64,000 bases of DNA, taken from assembly GCA_947488615.1 (NCBI GenBank), contig CANKZU010000006.1:62001-126000 (forward strand), in the 5' to 3' direction. Positions 1 through 8,938 of the stretch are shown one piece after another. Numbering within the stretch: the first letter of the stretch is position 1; the number at the start of each line of letters is the position of its first letter. The notes beneath the pieces are model-generated. The model was not told the DNA's origin and did not search any database. It saw only the letters and a list, made by a program, of their open reading frames with translations. The stretch is from an uncultured Aurantimonas sp. Its GTDB lineage: Bacteria; Pseudomonadota; Alphaproteobacteria; Rhizobiales; Rhizobiaceae. The position numbers were made by a program, and so were the translations under genes.

Positions 1-33
1 ACCAAACGAGCGCGGCCGGACATAAGGACTGCG

Positions 34-741
34 TTACAGATGTTTCATCTCGTAGCGCCGAAGCAGGTCGACGATCTGATCCCGTGCCCGGATCTTGTGC
101 TCCTGGGCCATCTGGCGCGCCTCGCCCGGCTCGCCGGCGCGGATCGCGTCCACGATACGTTGATGCTCCGCGAGCGAGCCCGTCGGTTTCGACCGCAGAT
201 GCAAGGTCAGCCGGCGCGCCCGAAACGACTGGTCGATGTTGACCGTCGCGATTCGCTCCAGTCGGCCGTTGCCGGCGCCGCGCACGAGGCAGGCATGGAA
301 CTGTGCATCCAGATCGGCCCAGCCGAGAAGATCATCCCTGGCGAGACTCTCAGCGAGCTCGCCGTTCAGCTGCTCCATGTCACGGCAAACAGGCTCGCGC
401 GCCGCGCGCGGCTGTTCGGCCAGGAGCAGCGCCGCCATGCCCTCGACGGCGATGATGACGTCGTAGACCTCCTTCATGTCGTCAGGCGACAGCGCGCTGA
501 TGACGACGCCGCGTTTGGACCGCAGCTCGACCATCCCCTCGCTCTGCAAGCGGATGATCGCCTGATGCACCGGCGTCCGGCTCATCCCCAGCCGTTGCGC
601 CATCTCCTGTTCGGACCCTTGAAAGCCCGGAGGGAAGACGCCGTCGCGAATCGCCTGCTTGACGGCGTCATAGGCCGCTTCGACCAGCGACGGCTTGCGC
701 TCCGGTTTTTCAATGCCGAGGAGCGTCGGCGCGTTCGACAT
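34..741 (-). CDS. FadR-type GntR transcriptional regulator (FCD domain)
   Basis: A 235-residue cytoplasmic DNA-binding regulator. Residues about 20-85 form a GntR winged helix (seen: SEQEMAQRLGMSRTPVHQAI), and residues about 90-220 fit an all-helical FCD ligand domain that normally binds a carboxylate through metal-holding Asp/His residues (DLDAQFH and the AEHQRIVDAI stretch). It is transcribed away from the TTT transporter and tartrate dehydratase genes, so by position it probably controls them in response to their substrate. That role is inferred. The start ATG lies at the window side of a 215-bp divergent intergenic space. Confidence 0.88.
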   Translation of the reverse strand: MSNAPTLLGIEKPERKPSLVEAAYDAVKQAIRDGVFPPGFQGSEQEMAQRLGMSRTPVHQAIIRLQSEGMVELRSKRGVVISALSPDDMKEVYDVIIAVEGMAALLLAEQPRAAREPVCRDMEQLNGELAESLARDDLLGWADLDAQFHACLVRGAGNGRLERIATVNIDQSFRARRLTLHLRSKPTGSLAEHQRIVDAIRAGEPGEARQMAQEHKIRARDQIVDLLRRYEMKHL

Positions 742-837
742 CGTGATGTTCCCTCTTGCCGCGAGAGCCTTCCCGGCACCCTACACGGCTCGACGGTCAA
801 ATCGAACGCTTTCTTGCATGCATCGTCGGACGCATGA

Positions 838-866
838 TTGACATTGCCGGGGTCGTGGTCACAGAT
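838..866 (+). promoter_or_regulatory. possible promoter for the TTT/tarD operon
   Basis: A TTGACA hexamer at 838-843 is followed after 17 bp by ACAGAT at 861-866. It lies in the divergent space between the GntR gene and tctC. The -35 is perfect and the -10 weak. A TGCATGCAT stretch just upstream could be a regulator site. Confidence 0.3.
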
Positions 867-956
867 TGGCAAAGATCGGTCGCCGCCGTTTCGCGCCTGG
901 AGGGTGCGCGCGGTGCAAGTGCGTCGGTCGGGCGAATTTCACCGGGAGGAACAAAA

Positions 957-1913
957 ATGAAGATCACGTCACTTATGGCAGGCGTCGTGCTGGCGGTCGG
1001 ACTGACGGCCGGTTCCGCGGTCGCGCAGGACTATCCAACGAAGCCCGTCAACTACATCATTCCGTTCAATGCCGGCGGTGAATCCGACATCGCAGCCCGG
1101 CTGCAGCAGCCGGTCTTCGAGCGGCTCACCGGGCAGAGCATGGTTATCCAGTACATGGCCGGCGCCGGCGGCGCGCAGGCGTGGTCGCAGCTCAACGGCA
1201 TGGACGGCGACGGTTACACCCTGATGGGCACCAACCTGCCCCATATCATCCTGCAGCCGATGGCGCAGGAAGTCGGCTACAAGACCGACGACATCGCCAA
1301 TGTCTACTTCTTCCAATACACGCCAGACGCCATCGTCGTGCCGGCCGACAGCCAGTTCAAGACGCTGGAAGATTTGGTCAGCTACGCCAAGGAAAATCCC
1401 GGACTGGTGACGTTCTCGGGTTCGGGCACCAACTCCGCCAACCACGTCGCGCAGACGAAGTTCGACGGTCTTACCGGCGTCACCACGACCTATGTGCCGT
1501 TCTCGGGCACCAGCCCGTCGATCGCGGCCGTTCTCGGCAATCAGGTGCAGGCCGGCTTCAGCTACACCACAGCGGCAATCAATCAGGGCGACGCGATGCG
1601 GGTGCTGGCCGTCGCCTCGGAAGAGCGCGTGCCGAGCCTCCCCGACGTTCCGACCTTCAAGGAACTCGGCTATGACATGGTCGGCGGCGCTTTCCGCGGC
1701 GTCGGCGTCCCGAAATCGACGCCGGAAGACGTTCGCAAGCAGGTCTCCGACGCCCTCGACAAGGTCAATCAGGACCCGGAATTCATCAAGAAGATGGAAG
1801 ATGGCGGCTTCGTCGTCATCAACGTTCCCTACGCCGAAGTCGAGGCGTTCATGAACGAGCGCCGCGAGCAGTATAAGGCGGTCGCCGAGCAGATGGGCAT
1901 CGCCCAGAAATAG
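957..1913 (+). CDS. tctC: TctC/Bug-family solute-binding protein of a tripartite tricarboxylate transporter
   Basis: Periplasmic receptor of a TTT secondary transporter, 318 residues. The ATG at 957 is preferred because GGGAGG lies just upstream and the product then opens with a clean signal peptide (KITSLMAGVVLAVGLTAGS, cleavage near AVAQ-D). The mature protein begins YPTKPVNYIIPFNAGGESD, typical of the Bug fold. An upstream in-frame extension to 756 would bury the signal peptide. It is first in an operon with tctA, tctB and tarD. The ligand is a small dicarboxylate: D-tartrate by linkage to tarD, or sulfolactate by analogy with TTT systems (SlcHFG) of sulfolactate degraders. Confidence 0.9.
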   Translation: MKITSLMAGVVLAVGLTAGSAVAQDYPTKPVNYIIPFNAGGESDIAARLQQPVFERLTGQSMVIQYMAGAGGAQAWSQLNGMDGDGYTLMGTNLPHIILQPMAQEVGYKTDDIANVYFFQYTPDAIVVPADSQFKTLEDLVSYAKENPGLVTFSGSGTNSANHVAQTKFDGLTGVTTTYVPFSGTSPSIAAVLGNQVQAGFSYTTAAINQGDAMRVLAVASEERVPSLPDVPTFKELGYDMVGGAFRGVGVPKSTPEDVRKQVSDALDKVNQDPEFIKKMEDGGFVVINVPYAEVEAFMNERREQYKAVAEQMGIAQK

Positions 1914-1928
1914 GCGCCAGCCCAGCCC

Positions 1929-1955
1929 AGGCGGGAGTGGTCGACACTCCCGCCT
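1929..1955 (+). terminator. intercistronic hairpin between tctC and tctA
   Basis: A perfect 11-bp stem (1929-1939 with 1945-1955) closes a 5-nt GTCGA loop. It lies in the 72-bp gap between the receptor and the large permease. There is no U-tract after it, so it more likely stabilises the receptor message or partially attenuates it than terminates fully. Confidence 0.6.
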
Positions 1956-1985
1956 CCCCATTCCCGTGACATCGAAGCGATCGCC

Positions 1986-3527
1986 ATGGACAAGCTGGTC
2001 TATCTTGCCGAGGCCTTGACGCCGTTCAACCTCGTTCTGGCCCTCGGCGGCGTGCTGGCCGGTATCGTCATCGGCGCGCTCCCCGGCCTGTCGGCGACGA
2101 TGGCCGTGGCTGTGCTCGTGCCGTTCACCTTCACGATGGACCCGGCCTCCGGCCTCATCGTGCTCGGCGCCATCTATACCGGTGCGATCTATGGCGGCTC
2201 CTATTCCGCCATCCTGGTCAACACGCCGGGCACGCCCTCGGCCATCGCCACCACCTTCGACGGCTTTCCAATGGCCAAGCGCGGCGACGGCGCATTGGCG
2301 GTCACCATCGCCACCCTCGCCTCGGTGTCGGGCGGTATCGTCGGGGCGCTGATGCTGATGTTCCTGGCGCCGCCGCTGGCGCGGGTCGCGCTCGCCTTCG
2401 GCCCGCCCGAATATTTCTGGCTCGCGGTCTTCGGGCTGACGCTGATTTCCGCGCTGTCGGTCGACAATCTCATGAAAGGCATGATCGGTGCCTGCCTCGG
2501 CCTGCTCATGTCGATGATCGGTGTCGCGGTCATCGGCGCCGACGTGCGCTTCACCATGGGCAGTCATGCGCTACTCGGAGGTATCAACATCGTCTCCGGT
2601 CTGATCGGGCTCTATTGCATCCCTGTCCTGATCGACCTCGTCGCGACCAAGGACCCGCACCTCAAGGTCGAGAACGACACCAGCGGCTATCGGCTGAAGG
2701 AAGCCTTCGCCATCGTCATGCGGGAAAAATTCAACCTGATCCGCAGCTCGGTGATCGGCACGCTTGTCGGCATCCTGCCCGGCGCCGGCGGGTCGGTCGC
2801 CAGCCTGGTCTCCTATTCCGAGGCGCGCCGGTCCGCCAAGCATCCCGAGCGTTACGGCACGGGCGAGCCGGGCGGCATCATCGCCACCGAGGCGGCCAAC
2901 AACGGCACCGTCGGCGGCGGCTTCATTCCGACGCTGGTGCTGGGAATTCCCGGAACGCCGCCGGATGCCGTCATCCTCGGCGCACTGCTCGTCCAGGGCA
3001 TCCGCATCGGCCCGACGCTGTTCACCACGCAAGGGTCGATCGTCTACACCTTCATTTTCGGCCTGCTCATCGGCACGATCCTGATGCTGCCGGTTGGCCT
3101 GCTGGTCGGACGCTACGCCTACAAGGGCATCATCGCGATCCCGAAGGCCGCGCTGGTGCCGACCATTGCCTTCATGACGGTCATCGGCAGCTTCGCGATC
3201 CACAACAATCTCAACGACGTCGCCGTGATGCTCGGACTGGGCGTCATCGGCTGGATCCTCAACCGGGTCGGCTTCGCCCCCTCCCCGATCGTTCTCGGGC
3301 TGGTTCTGGGGCAGATCGCCGAGCAGGGTTTCGTGCAGAGCTATCTGATCGGCAACGCGCAGGGGAACGTCGCGGGCATGTTCTTCGCCCGCCCGATTTC
3401 ACTCGCCATCGTCGCCTTCTCGGTGCTGACGCTGTTCTATCCCCTGATCGTCGGAGCGATCGGGGCGCGGCGGGCCCGCAAGTCAGAGACCGACATCATC
3501 GTGGAGAGCCGAGATGGCCGCCCTTAG
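1986..3527 (+). CDS. tctA: TctA-family large permease of a tripartite tricarboxylate transporter
   Basis: Inner-membrane permease of 513 residues, the full family length, with about 12 hydrophobic segments. The conserved GALPGLSATMAVAVLVPFTF and a later GILPGAGGSVASLVSY form the duplicated Pfam TctA signature; IPGTPPDAVILGALL is also typical. Its 3' end overlaps tctB by 14 bp, implying translational coupling. It works with TctC and TctB to import a carboxylate with a cation gradient. A long open frame on the opposite strand of this gene is a codon-bias artefact. Confidence 0.93.
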   Translation: MDKLVYLAEALTPFNLVLALGGVLAGIVIGALPGLSATMAVAVLVPFTFTMDPASGLIVLGAIYTGAIYGGSYSAILVNTPGTPSAIATTFDGFPMAKRGDGALAVTIATLASVSGGIVGALMLMFLAPPLARVALAFGPPEYFWLAVFGLTLISALSVDNLMKGMIGACLGLLMSMIGVAVIGADVRFTMGSHALLGGINIVSGLIGLYCIPVLIDLVATKDPHLKVENDTSGYRLKEAFAIVMREKFNLIRSSVIGTLVGILPGAGGSVASLVSYSEARRSAKHPERYGTGEPGGIIATEAANNGTVGGGFIPTLVLGIPGTPPDAVILGALLVQGIRIGPTLFTTQGSIVYTFIFGLLIGTILMLPVGLLVGRYAYKGIIAIPKAALVPTIAFMTVIGSFAIHNNLNDVAVMLGLGVIGWILNRVGFAPSPIVLGLVLGQIAEQGFVQSYLIGNAQGNVAGMFFARPISLAIVAFSVLTLFYPLIVGAIGARRARKSETDIIVESRDGRP

Positions 3528-4011
3528 GAAGCCGCACGACCTGCCGGGAACCATAACCGCCGCCCTGTTCATCGGCCTCGGCGTGGTTCTCATCCTGCTG
3601 ACCGGCAGGATGACGCCGATGGGCTCGGTGTTTCCGATCACCATCTCAGCCGCGATGATCGTGTTCTCGGCGATCCTGATCCTTCGCAATTTCGTCATTG
3701 CGGCTCGGCGCCCGTCCGTCGAGGCGGCCGACGAAACGGCGAGCGAGACGGAGCAGACACAAGGATCGATGCCGCGCCGCATCGGCTTTCTGATCGCCAT
3801 GGCCGCGTGGATTGCGCTGATTCCGATCCTCGGATTCTTCGTCGCCAGCCTTATCGCCTTCTTCGCCATCATGGCCGTCGCCAGCCATGAGCGCATCACG
3901 CTGCGCGAAGGCGTCGCCCTCGGGGTGATCGGCGTCGCCATCTTGACCGCTTTCTACCTGATCATGGCCAACGTCCTGCTGATCCCGATGCCGCGCGGCC
4001 TGTTCTTCTAG
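3514..4011 (+). CDS. tctB: TctB-family small permease of a tripartite tricarboxylate transporter
   Basis: Small membrane subunit, 165 residues with four predicted transmembrane segments (about 13-32, 38-58, 87-125 as two, and 132-155) separated by a charged, acidic loop at about 63-84. Length and topology match TctB, a poorly conserved partner of TctA. It overlaps the end of tctA by 14 bp and is followed 71 bp later by the D-tartrate dehydratase gene. Confidence 0.85.
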   Translation: MAALRKPHDLPGTITAALFIGLGVVLILLTGRMTPMGSVFPITISAAMIVFSAILILRNFVIAARRPSVEAADETASETEQTQGSMPRRIGFLIAMAAWIALIPILGFFVASLIAFFAIMAVASHERITLREGVALGVIGVAILTAFYLIMANVLLIPMPRGLFF

Positions 4012-4082
4012 GGTCGGGTCGTCCGCGATCGCGGCTGTCCCAGCCACGCCTCCCGCCGTCATTCCATTCTGAAAGCATCGTC

Positions 4083-5252
4083 ATGCGCATCACCGAGATC
4101 CGGGAAAAGACCGTCTCGATCGCCAGCCCGATCGCCAACGCCTTCATCGACTTTTCCAAGATGACCTGTTCCGTCGTTGCGGTGGTCACCGACCAGGTCC
4201 GCGACGGCAAGCCGGTCGTCGGCTTCGGCTTCAATTCGAACGGACGTTACGGCCAGGGCGCGCTGATGCGCGAACGCTTCATCCCGCGGCTGACGGAAGC
4301 TGATCCGCAGACGTTGCTCGACCGCGAGAACGACAATCTCGATCCCTTCGCCATCTGGACGGCGATGATGACCAACGAGAAGCCGGGCGGTCACGGCGAA
4401 CGTTCGGTGGCGGTCGGCACGATCGACATGGCAGTGTGGGACGCAGTCGCCAAGATCGCGGACAAGCCGCTCTACCGGCTTCTGGCGGACCGCTACCGGG
4501 GCGGCGAAGCCGACGACAGCGTCTGGGTCTACGCGGCCGGCGGCTATTACCATCCCGGCAAGGAGATCGAGGGTCTGAAGGACGAGATGCGGTCCTATCG
4601 CGACCGCGGCTACACGGTCTGCAAGATGAAGATCGGCCTCGCGCCGCTCGCCGAGGATCTGAAGCGCGTCGAGGCCGCGCTCGCCGTCGTCGGCGAGGGA
4701 CAAAATCTCTGCGTCGACGCCAATGGCCGGTTCGACCTTCCAACGGCCATCGCCTACGCCAAGGCGCTCGAGCCCTACGATCTCTACTGGTACGAGGAAG
4801 CCGGCGACCCGCTCGATTATGCCCTACAGGCGGAGCTGGCCAATCATTACTCCGGCCGGATGGCCACCGGCGAGAACCTGTTTTCCATGCAGGACGCGCG
4901 CAATCTGATCCGCCATGGCGGCATGCGGCCCGACCGCGACGTCCTGCAGTTCGACTGCGCCCTCTCCTACGGGCTGGTCGAATATATGCGCACCCTCGAC
5001 ATGCTGAAGGAAAACGGCTGGTCGAGCCGCCGGGTGGTGCCGCATGGCGGCCATCAGATGTCGCTCAACATCGCCGCCGGCCTGCATCTCGGCGGCAATG
5101 AATCCTATCCGGACGTGTTCCAGCCCTTCGGCGGCTTCGCCGACGCGACCGAGGTGACCGACAGCCGCGTCGGCCTGCCAAACGTTCCGGGCGTCGGCTT
5201 CGAGGCGAAGGCGGCGCTCTACGCGTTGTTCAAGCGCGAGCTTCTGGACTGA
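4083..5252 (+). CDS. tarD: D-tartrate dehydratase (enolase superfamily)
   Basis: A 389-residue enolase-superfamily enzyme that dehydrates D-tartrate to oxaloacetate in the cytoplasm with Mg2+. From memory it matches the Bradyrhizobium D-tartrate dehydratase over its whole length (same 389 residues; shared GYGFNSNGRYGQG-like and PHGGHQMSLNIAAGL stretches). Visible active-site residues are K181 and K183 (CKMKIG), metal ligands D212, E238/E239 and E264, and H321 in VVPHGGH. It is the last gene of the TTT operon, which argues that the transporter brings in tartrate. Other acid-sugar dehydratases of the family are less likely given the match. Confidence 0.88.
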   Translation: MRITEIREKTVSIASPIANAFIDFSKMTCSVVAVVTDQVRDGKPVVGFGFNSNGRYGQGALMRERFIPRLTEADPQTLLDRENDNLDPFAIWTAMMTNEKPGGHGERSVAVGTIDMAVWDAVAKIADKPLYRLLADRYRGGEADDSVWVYAAGGYYHPGKEIEGLKDEMRSYRDRGYTVCKMKIGLAPLAEDLKRVEAALAVVGEGQNLCVDANGRFDLPTAIAYAKALEPYDLYWYEEAGDPLDYALQAELANHYSGRMATGENLFSMQDARNLIRHGGMRPDRDVLQFDCALSYGLVEYMRTLDMLKENGWSSRRVVPHGGHQMSLNIAAGLHLGGNESYPDVFQPFGGFADATEVTDSRVGLPNVPGVGFEAKAALYALFKRELLD

Positions 5253-5277
5253 GCACGACGGACCTGACGTCGGCCCT

Positions 5278-6273
5278 TCAGATCGCGCGGATCGCGGCCA
5301 GCAGATCATCGTCCACCGCGATGCCGGTTTCAAGCGCGTCGCGCCGTGCCGCGCGGCCCTTGCGGCCCGGAATCCGGGTTCCCGACTCGGCGCTGATTTC
5401 CCCGATCAGCGTGGCCAGCCGCTCGACGGCGCCATCCCCACCCATCGCCACCGGATCGATGACCAGGATCCACTGGCCCAGCCCGGGAGGCGGCCCCTTG
5501 TCGTCGAATAGCGAACTCGCCTCATAGGCGTAGTTCGCACCGGTCAGCCCGGCCGAGAGCATTTCCACGATCAGCGCGAGCGCTGCGCCCTTGGCATCGC
5601 CCATCGGCAGCATGGTCCCGGCGAGCGCCGCGTCGGGGTCGGTCGTCGGCTGCCCGGCGCGGTCCAGGGCCCAGCCCTCGGGAATGGACACGTCCTTTTG
5701 CTTGGCGGCCATGACCTTGCCGCGGGCGGTCTTCGAAAGCGAAAGATCGATGACGATCGGCTCCTGATCGCCCAAGGGAGCCGCAAAGGCGATCGGGTTG
5801 GTGCCGAACAGGGCGCGGGTACCGCCCCACGGCGCCATCGCGCCGGGCGAATTCGCCATCATCAGCGCTACGAGACCGGCTTCGGCGAAGCGCTCGACAG
5901 TCAGACCCAGAACGCCGGCGTGGTGCGAACGATATATGGCGGCGCTGGCGACGCCCGTTTCACGCACGATGGCGGGAAGTTCCTCGACGGCGAGATCGAG
6001 CGCCGGGAACGCGAAACCGTTGCCGGCGTCGATGCGCAGCAGCGCCGATCGGGTCCGCTCGGCTTCCGGCACGGCTTGGCCGGCAACTTTTCCGGCTCGC
6101 GCCTGCGCGCAATAGGCGACGAGGCGCCGAAGCCCGTGCCCGCCCTGCCCGGCGGCTTCAGCCGCAACGAGGCCACGCGCCACCGAGGCGGCTTGCGACG
6201 GACCGGTGGACGCGCGTTGCAGCGCCTCGGCCGCCAATGCTTCGGCTGCTGCGATCGACAGTGTCTCGCTCAC
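5278..6273 (-). CDS. comC: Ldh-family NAD(P)-dependent dehydrogenase, ComC-like ((R)-sulfolactate dehydrogenase candidate)
   Basis: A 331-residue member of the malate/L-lactate dehydrogenase (Ldh_2) family, which has a fold unlike Rossmann dehydrogenases. Seen: SHHAGVLGLTVERFAEAGL with the family histidine, and GTNPIAFAAPLGDQEPIVIDLS. It overlaps the upstream D-2-hydroxyacid dehydrogenase by 4 bp. In Chromohalobacter a ComC/SlcC pair interconverts (S)- and (R)-sulfolactate through sulfopyruvate so that SuyAB can act. The same gene pair beside suyAB-like genes suggests that job here. Family assignment is firm; the substrate is inferred. Confidence 0.72.
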   Translation of the reverse strand: MSETLSIAAAEALAAEALQRASTGPSQAASVARGLVAAEAAGQGGHGLRRLVAYCAQARAGKVAGQAVPEAERTRSALLRIDAGNGFAFPALDLAVEELPAIVRETGVASAAIYRSHHAGVLGLTVERFAEAGLVALMMANSPGAMAPWGGTRALFGTNPIAFAAPLGDQEPIVIDLSLSKTARGKVMAAKQKDVSIPEGWALDRAGQPTTDPDAALAGTMLPMGDAKGAALALIVEMLSAGLTGANYAYEASSLFDDKGPPPGLGQWILVIDPVAMGGDGAVERLATLIGEISAESGTRIPGRKGRAARRDALETGIAVDDDLLAAIRAI

Positions 6274-7202
6274 GGATGCATCTCCAGATGGCGCAGGATG
6301 TTCTCGGCCGTCACACGGCTGACCCTGACGTTGGACTCCTCGGTGACACCGGCGATATGCGGCGTCAGGATGATGTTGGACAAGCCGGCAAACACGCGGC
6401 CCGCTTCGGCGGTCAACGGCTCGGTCTCGAATACATCGAGCGCGGCACCGCCGATCTTGCCGTTCCGCAAGGCGTCGGCCAGCGCCGTCTCGTCGACGAC
6501 TCCGCCCCGCGCCGAGTTGATCAAAATGGCATCGGCCTTCATGCGCGACAGCGCGTCCGCGCCGATCATGTGGCGGGTCGTCTCCGTCAGCGGCACATGC
6601 AGGCTGACGACATCCGACGTGCTAAGCAGGTCGTCGAGATCGAGCCGTTCGGTGCCGACCCAGGCCGCGTCGGTCTCCGGCAAAAACGGGTCGAAGGCGG
6701 CGATCGAAAAGCCGAGGGCGCGCGCCCGCTCGCCTGCCTGACGGGCGATGGAGCCGTATCCAACGAGCCCGAGGCGCTTGCCCTGCCCTTCCCGGCCGAT
6801 CAGTTGCTGGCGCGGCCAGCCGCCGGCGATCATCTGCTCGGTCGCCCCGAAGGCGCGCCGCAGCAGCGCCAGCGCCGTGGTCACGACATATTCGGCGACG
6901 GCGACGTCGTTGGCGCCCGAGGCCGGATAGACCGTCACGCCGCGCGCCTTGCAGGCATCGAGATCGATATTGTCGAGACCGACGCCAAGGCGCCCGACAC
7001 AGCGAAGGTCGGGGGCGGCGGCCAGCAGCGCAGCGGTAACCCTGGTCCGGTTCCGCACGACGATGGCGCTGGCGCCGGCGACCGCGGCGATGAGCTCGTC
7101 CGGGCGATCGACGAGTTGCGGGTCGTAGAGGGTCTCATGCCGGGCCCGGATCTGATCGACGGCGGCCTCGTCCATGAACTCGGTAATGACGACCTCTGGC
7201 AA
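6270..7202 (-). CDS. slcC: D-2-hydroxyacid dehydrogenase, SlcC-like ((S)-sulfolactate dehydrogenase candidate)
   Basis: An NAD-dependent D-isomer 2-hydroxyacid dehydrogenase of about 310 residues. The Rossmann motif is GLVGYGSIARQAGERA. The catalytic Arg-Glu-His set is visible in NSARGG, ALDVFETEP and LTPHIAG. A TTG start at 7202 follows a strong AAGGGGAG site; an upstream ATG at 7220 would overlap that site. It lies between suyB-like and comC-like genes, overlapping the latter by 4 bp, as expected for an operon that epimerises sulfolactate by oxidation and reduction. Phosphoglycerate or hydroxypyruvate as substrate cannot be excluded from sequence alone. Confidence 0.72.
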   Translation of the reverse strand: MPEVVITEFMDEAAVDQIRARHETLYDPQLVDRPDELIAAVAGASAIVVRNRTRVTAALLAAAPDLRCVGRLGVGLDNIDLDACKARGVTVYPASGANDVAVAEYVVTTALALLRRAFGATEQMIAGGWPRQQLIGREGQGKRLGLVGYGSIARQAGERARALGFSIAAFDPFLPETDAAWVGTERLDLDDLLSTSDVVSLHVPLTETTRHMIGADALSRMKADAILINSARGGVVDETALADALRNGKIGGAALDVFETEPLTAEAGRVFAGLSNIILTPHIAGVTEESNVRVSRVTAENILRHLEMHP

Positions 7203-7226
7203 TGGGCTCCCCTTCCACAAAAGCGG

Positions 7227-7256
7227 TGGCGGCCGTCTCTTTCAAGACGGCCGCCA
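7227..7256 (-). terminator. hairpin between suyB and slcC
   Basis: A perfect 12-bp G+C-rich stem (7227-7238 with 7245-7256) and 6-nt loop sit in the gap between suyB and slcC. On the transcribed strand a short CCGCTTTTG follows. It may attenuate the dehydrogenase genes relative to suyAB. Confidence 0.5.
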
Positions 7257-7304
7257 AACAGGTACCACGCCGGACGCTCCGTGGAGGCACCCGGCGACGA
7301 CAGC

Positions 7305-8483
7305 TCAGGCGCTGCGATAGAGCTTGGTCATGACGAATTCGCGATGCCCCAGCGCTTCGGCCGCCGTCACCCGGCCGTTCGCCGTGCGCATGATGCATTC
7401 GATCAGATCGTCACCGGCCTGATCGATGGTCTTGTCGCGGCGAAGGATTCCGCTCACGTCGACGTCGACATGTTCGGACATCGTGCGCACCGTGCGCGGA
7501 TTGGCGGTGATCTTGATCACCGGGACGATCGGATTGCCGACGACGTTGCCCTGGCCGGTCGGGAAGGTGTGGATGACATATCCGGCCGCTCCCATCAGCG
7601 TCACGCATTCGGCCGCCGCCGACGAGGTATCCATGAAATAAAGGCCGTTGCCCTTTTGCGGCGCCTCGGCCGGTTCGAGAATGTCGATGAATTTGCACTC
7701 GCGTCCGATCTTCTCCAGATTGCCGAGCGCCTTTTCCTCGATCGTCGACAGGCCGCCCAGAATATTGCCTTTGGTCGGCTGGCTGTCCGACAGATCGTCC
7801 GTGGCGTGGGCGAAGATGACGTCGTCCTGATAGGCTTTCCACATCTTGTACCAGCGCTCACCGGTCTCGGCGTCGACCGCGCGCTCCTTGCAGATGTGCT
7901 CGGCGCCGGTGATTTCCGAGGTTTCGCCGAAGACGCCGTAGATGCCCTCGGGGATCAGCTTGTCGTACATGTTGCCGACCGTCGGGCAGGAGCCCAGACC
8001 CGTCGTCGTGTCGCTCTCGCCGCATTTGGTCGAAACCCAGAGCTCGGACACGTCGCATTCGACGCGCTGCTGCTCGGTCGCCCACTGGACGAATTCCTTG
8101 GCCTTGCGGGAGACATCCATGATCGTCTTCAGATCGCCGTTCTGCTCGATCGAGAAGGCGGCCACCGGCTTGCCGGTCGCGGCGATGCCGTCGGCGATCT
8201 TCTGGGTCCAGCCCGGCTCGATGCCGACCACGATGCAAGCGGCGACGTTCGGGTTCGCGCCGGTGCCGATCATGGTGCGGAAATGCAGGTCGAGATCTTC
8301 GCCGAACTGCAGCCGTCCATAGGCGTGCGGCAGGGCGAGCGTGCCCTTGATATTGTTGGCGACCGCCTCGCAGCAGGCGTTGGAAATGTCATCGACGGGC
8401 AGGATCACGATGTGGTTGCGAACGCCCACGCGGCCGTTCTCACGGCGATAGCCCATGAATTTGCGATTGGTGTTGATCGGCAT
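7305..8483 (-). CDS. suyB: UxaA-family large subunit, probable (R)-sulfolactate sulfo-lyase subunit beta
   Basis: A 392-residue protein of the altronate dehydratase/D-galactarate dehydratase catalytic-domain family. It opens [16 protein letters not shown] and contains [22 protein letters not shown] with iron-ligand-type cysteines. A separate small SAF-domain gene precedes it, the split arrangement of SuyA/SuyB rather than the roughly 495-residue fused UxaA. SuyAB cleaves (R)-sulfolactate to pyruvate and sulfite. Support is the split architecture, flanking ComC- and SlcC-like dehydrogenases and the DHPS-type genes next door. The alternative is a two-subunit sugar-acid dehydratase. Confidence 0.75.
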   Translation of the reverse strand: MPINTNRKFMGYRRENGRVGVRNHIVILPVDDISNACCEAVANNIKGTLALPHAYGRLQFGEDLDLHFRTMIGTGANPNVAACIVVGIEPGWTQKIADGIAATGKPVAAFSIEQNGDLKTIMDVSRKAKEFVQWATEQQRVECDVSELWVSTKCGESDTTTGLGSCPTVGNMYDKLIPEGIYGVFGETSEITGAEHICKERAVDAETGERWYKMWKAYQDDVIFAHATDDLSDSQPTKGNILGGLSTIEEKALGNLEKIGRECKFIDILEPAEAPQKGNGLYFMDTSSAAAECVTLMGAAGYVIHTFPTGQGNVVGNPIVPVIKITANPRTVRTMSEHVDVDVSGILRRDKTIDQAGDDLIECIMRTANGRVTAAEALGHREFVMTKLYRSA

Positions 8484-8558
8484 GGATTGGGTCTCTTTCC
8501 TGAACTGACGGATGGGACGAAGGGAACGAAGCCAGGCGACACTACCGCCGCCGCTCGA

Positions 8559-8846
8559 TCACCAGCGGTTGGTCTTCAGATTGTGGACATGGACGTGTCC
8601 GCCCTTCTTCGCGTCCGCCTTCATGCGGCCGATATCCTCGCCGTATTTGATCGCCGTATCGCCCGTCGACAGATCCTTCAGCGCGACCTTGTGGCCGATC
8701 GGCACGTCGTCGTTGCAGGTCAGCTTGAAGGACGAATTGTCCGCTGTGACGACACACAGCATCTCGGTGCCGGCCTTGAGGTCCTCCACGACGACGACAC
8801 CGACATTGTCCTTGTGATCGTGGACGAGCAGTTGCGGGATGCTCAT
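8559..8846 (-). CDS. suyA: SAF-domain small subunit, probable (R)-sulfolactate sulfo-lyase subunit alpha
   Basis: A 95-residue SAF domain, the N-terminal part of UxaA-type dehydratases as a stand-alone chain. Seen: VALKDLSTGDTAIKYGEDIG and the closing HVHVHNLKTNRW, typical of SuyA. A GGAGGAATCACTC site precedes the ATG. It is the first gene of the suyA-suyB-slcC-comC operon, with a 75-bp gap to suyB. It would pair with SuyB in desulfonation of sulfolactate. Sulfite export or oxidation genes are not in the window. Confidence 0.75.
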   Translation of the reverse strand: MSIPQLLVHDHKDNVGVVVVEDLKAGTEMLCVVTADNSSFKLTCNDDVPIGHKVALKDLSTGDTAIKYGEDIGRMKADAKKGGHVHVHNLKTNRW

Positions 8847-8938
8847 GAGTGATTCCTCCGAGGGTTACGGTTGATGAAGGCGTGAGAAGCAGCCGATCGA
8901 GCCGTATCCAAGCGGATCGGCCCATACGCGGCTTCGCC

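Noticed and set aside
969..2567. Long open frame on the minus strand across tctC and tctA
   Set aside because: It is antisense to two clear genes, rich in Arg, Gly, Asp and His with no family features, and arises from third-position G+C bias.
7305..8846. Reading the UxaA-like pair as altronate dehydratase
   Set aside because: No hexuronate genes are nearby, the SAF domain is a separate gene, and ComC-, SlcC- and HpsN-like neighbours favour sulfolactate lyase. It is kept as an alternative.
6237..8852. 871-codon plus-strand open frame
   Set aside because: It lies antisense to comC, slcC, suyB and suyA, which have ribosome sites and motifs. Its product is low-complexity and His/Arg/Asp-rich.
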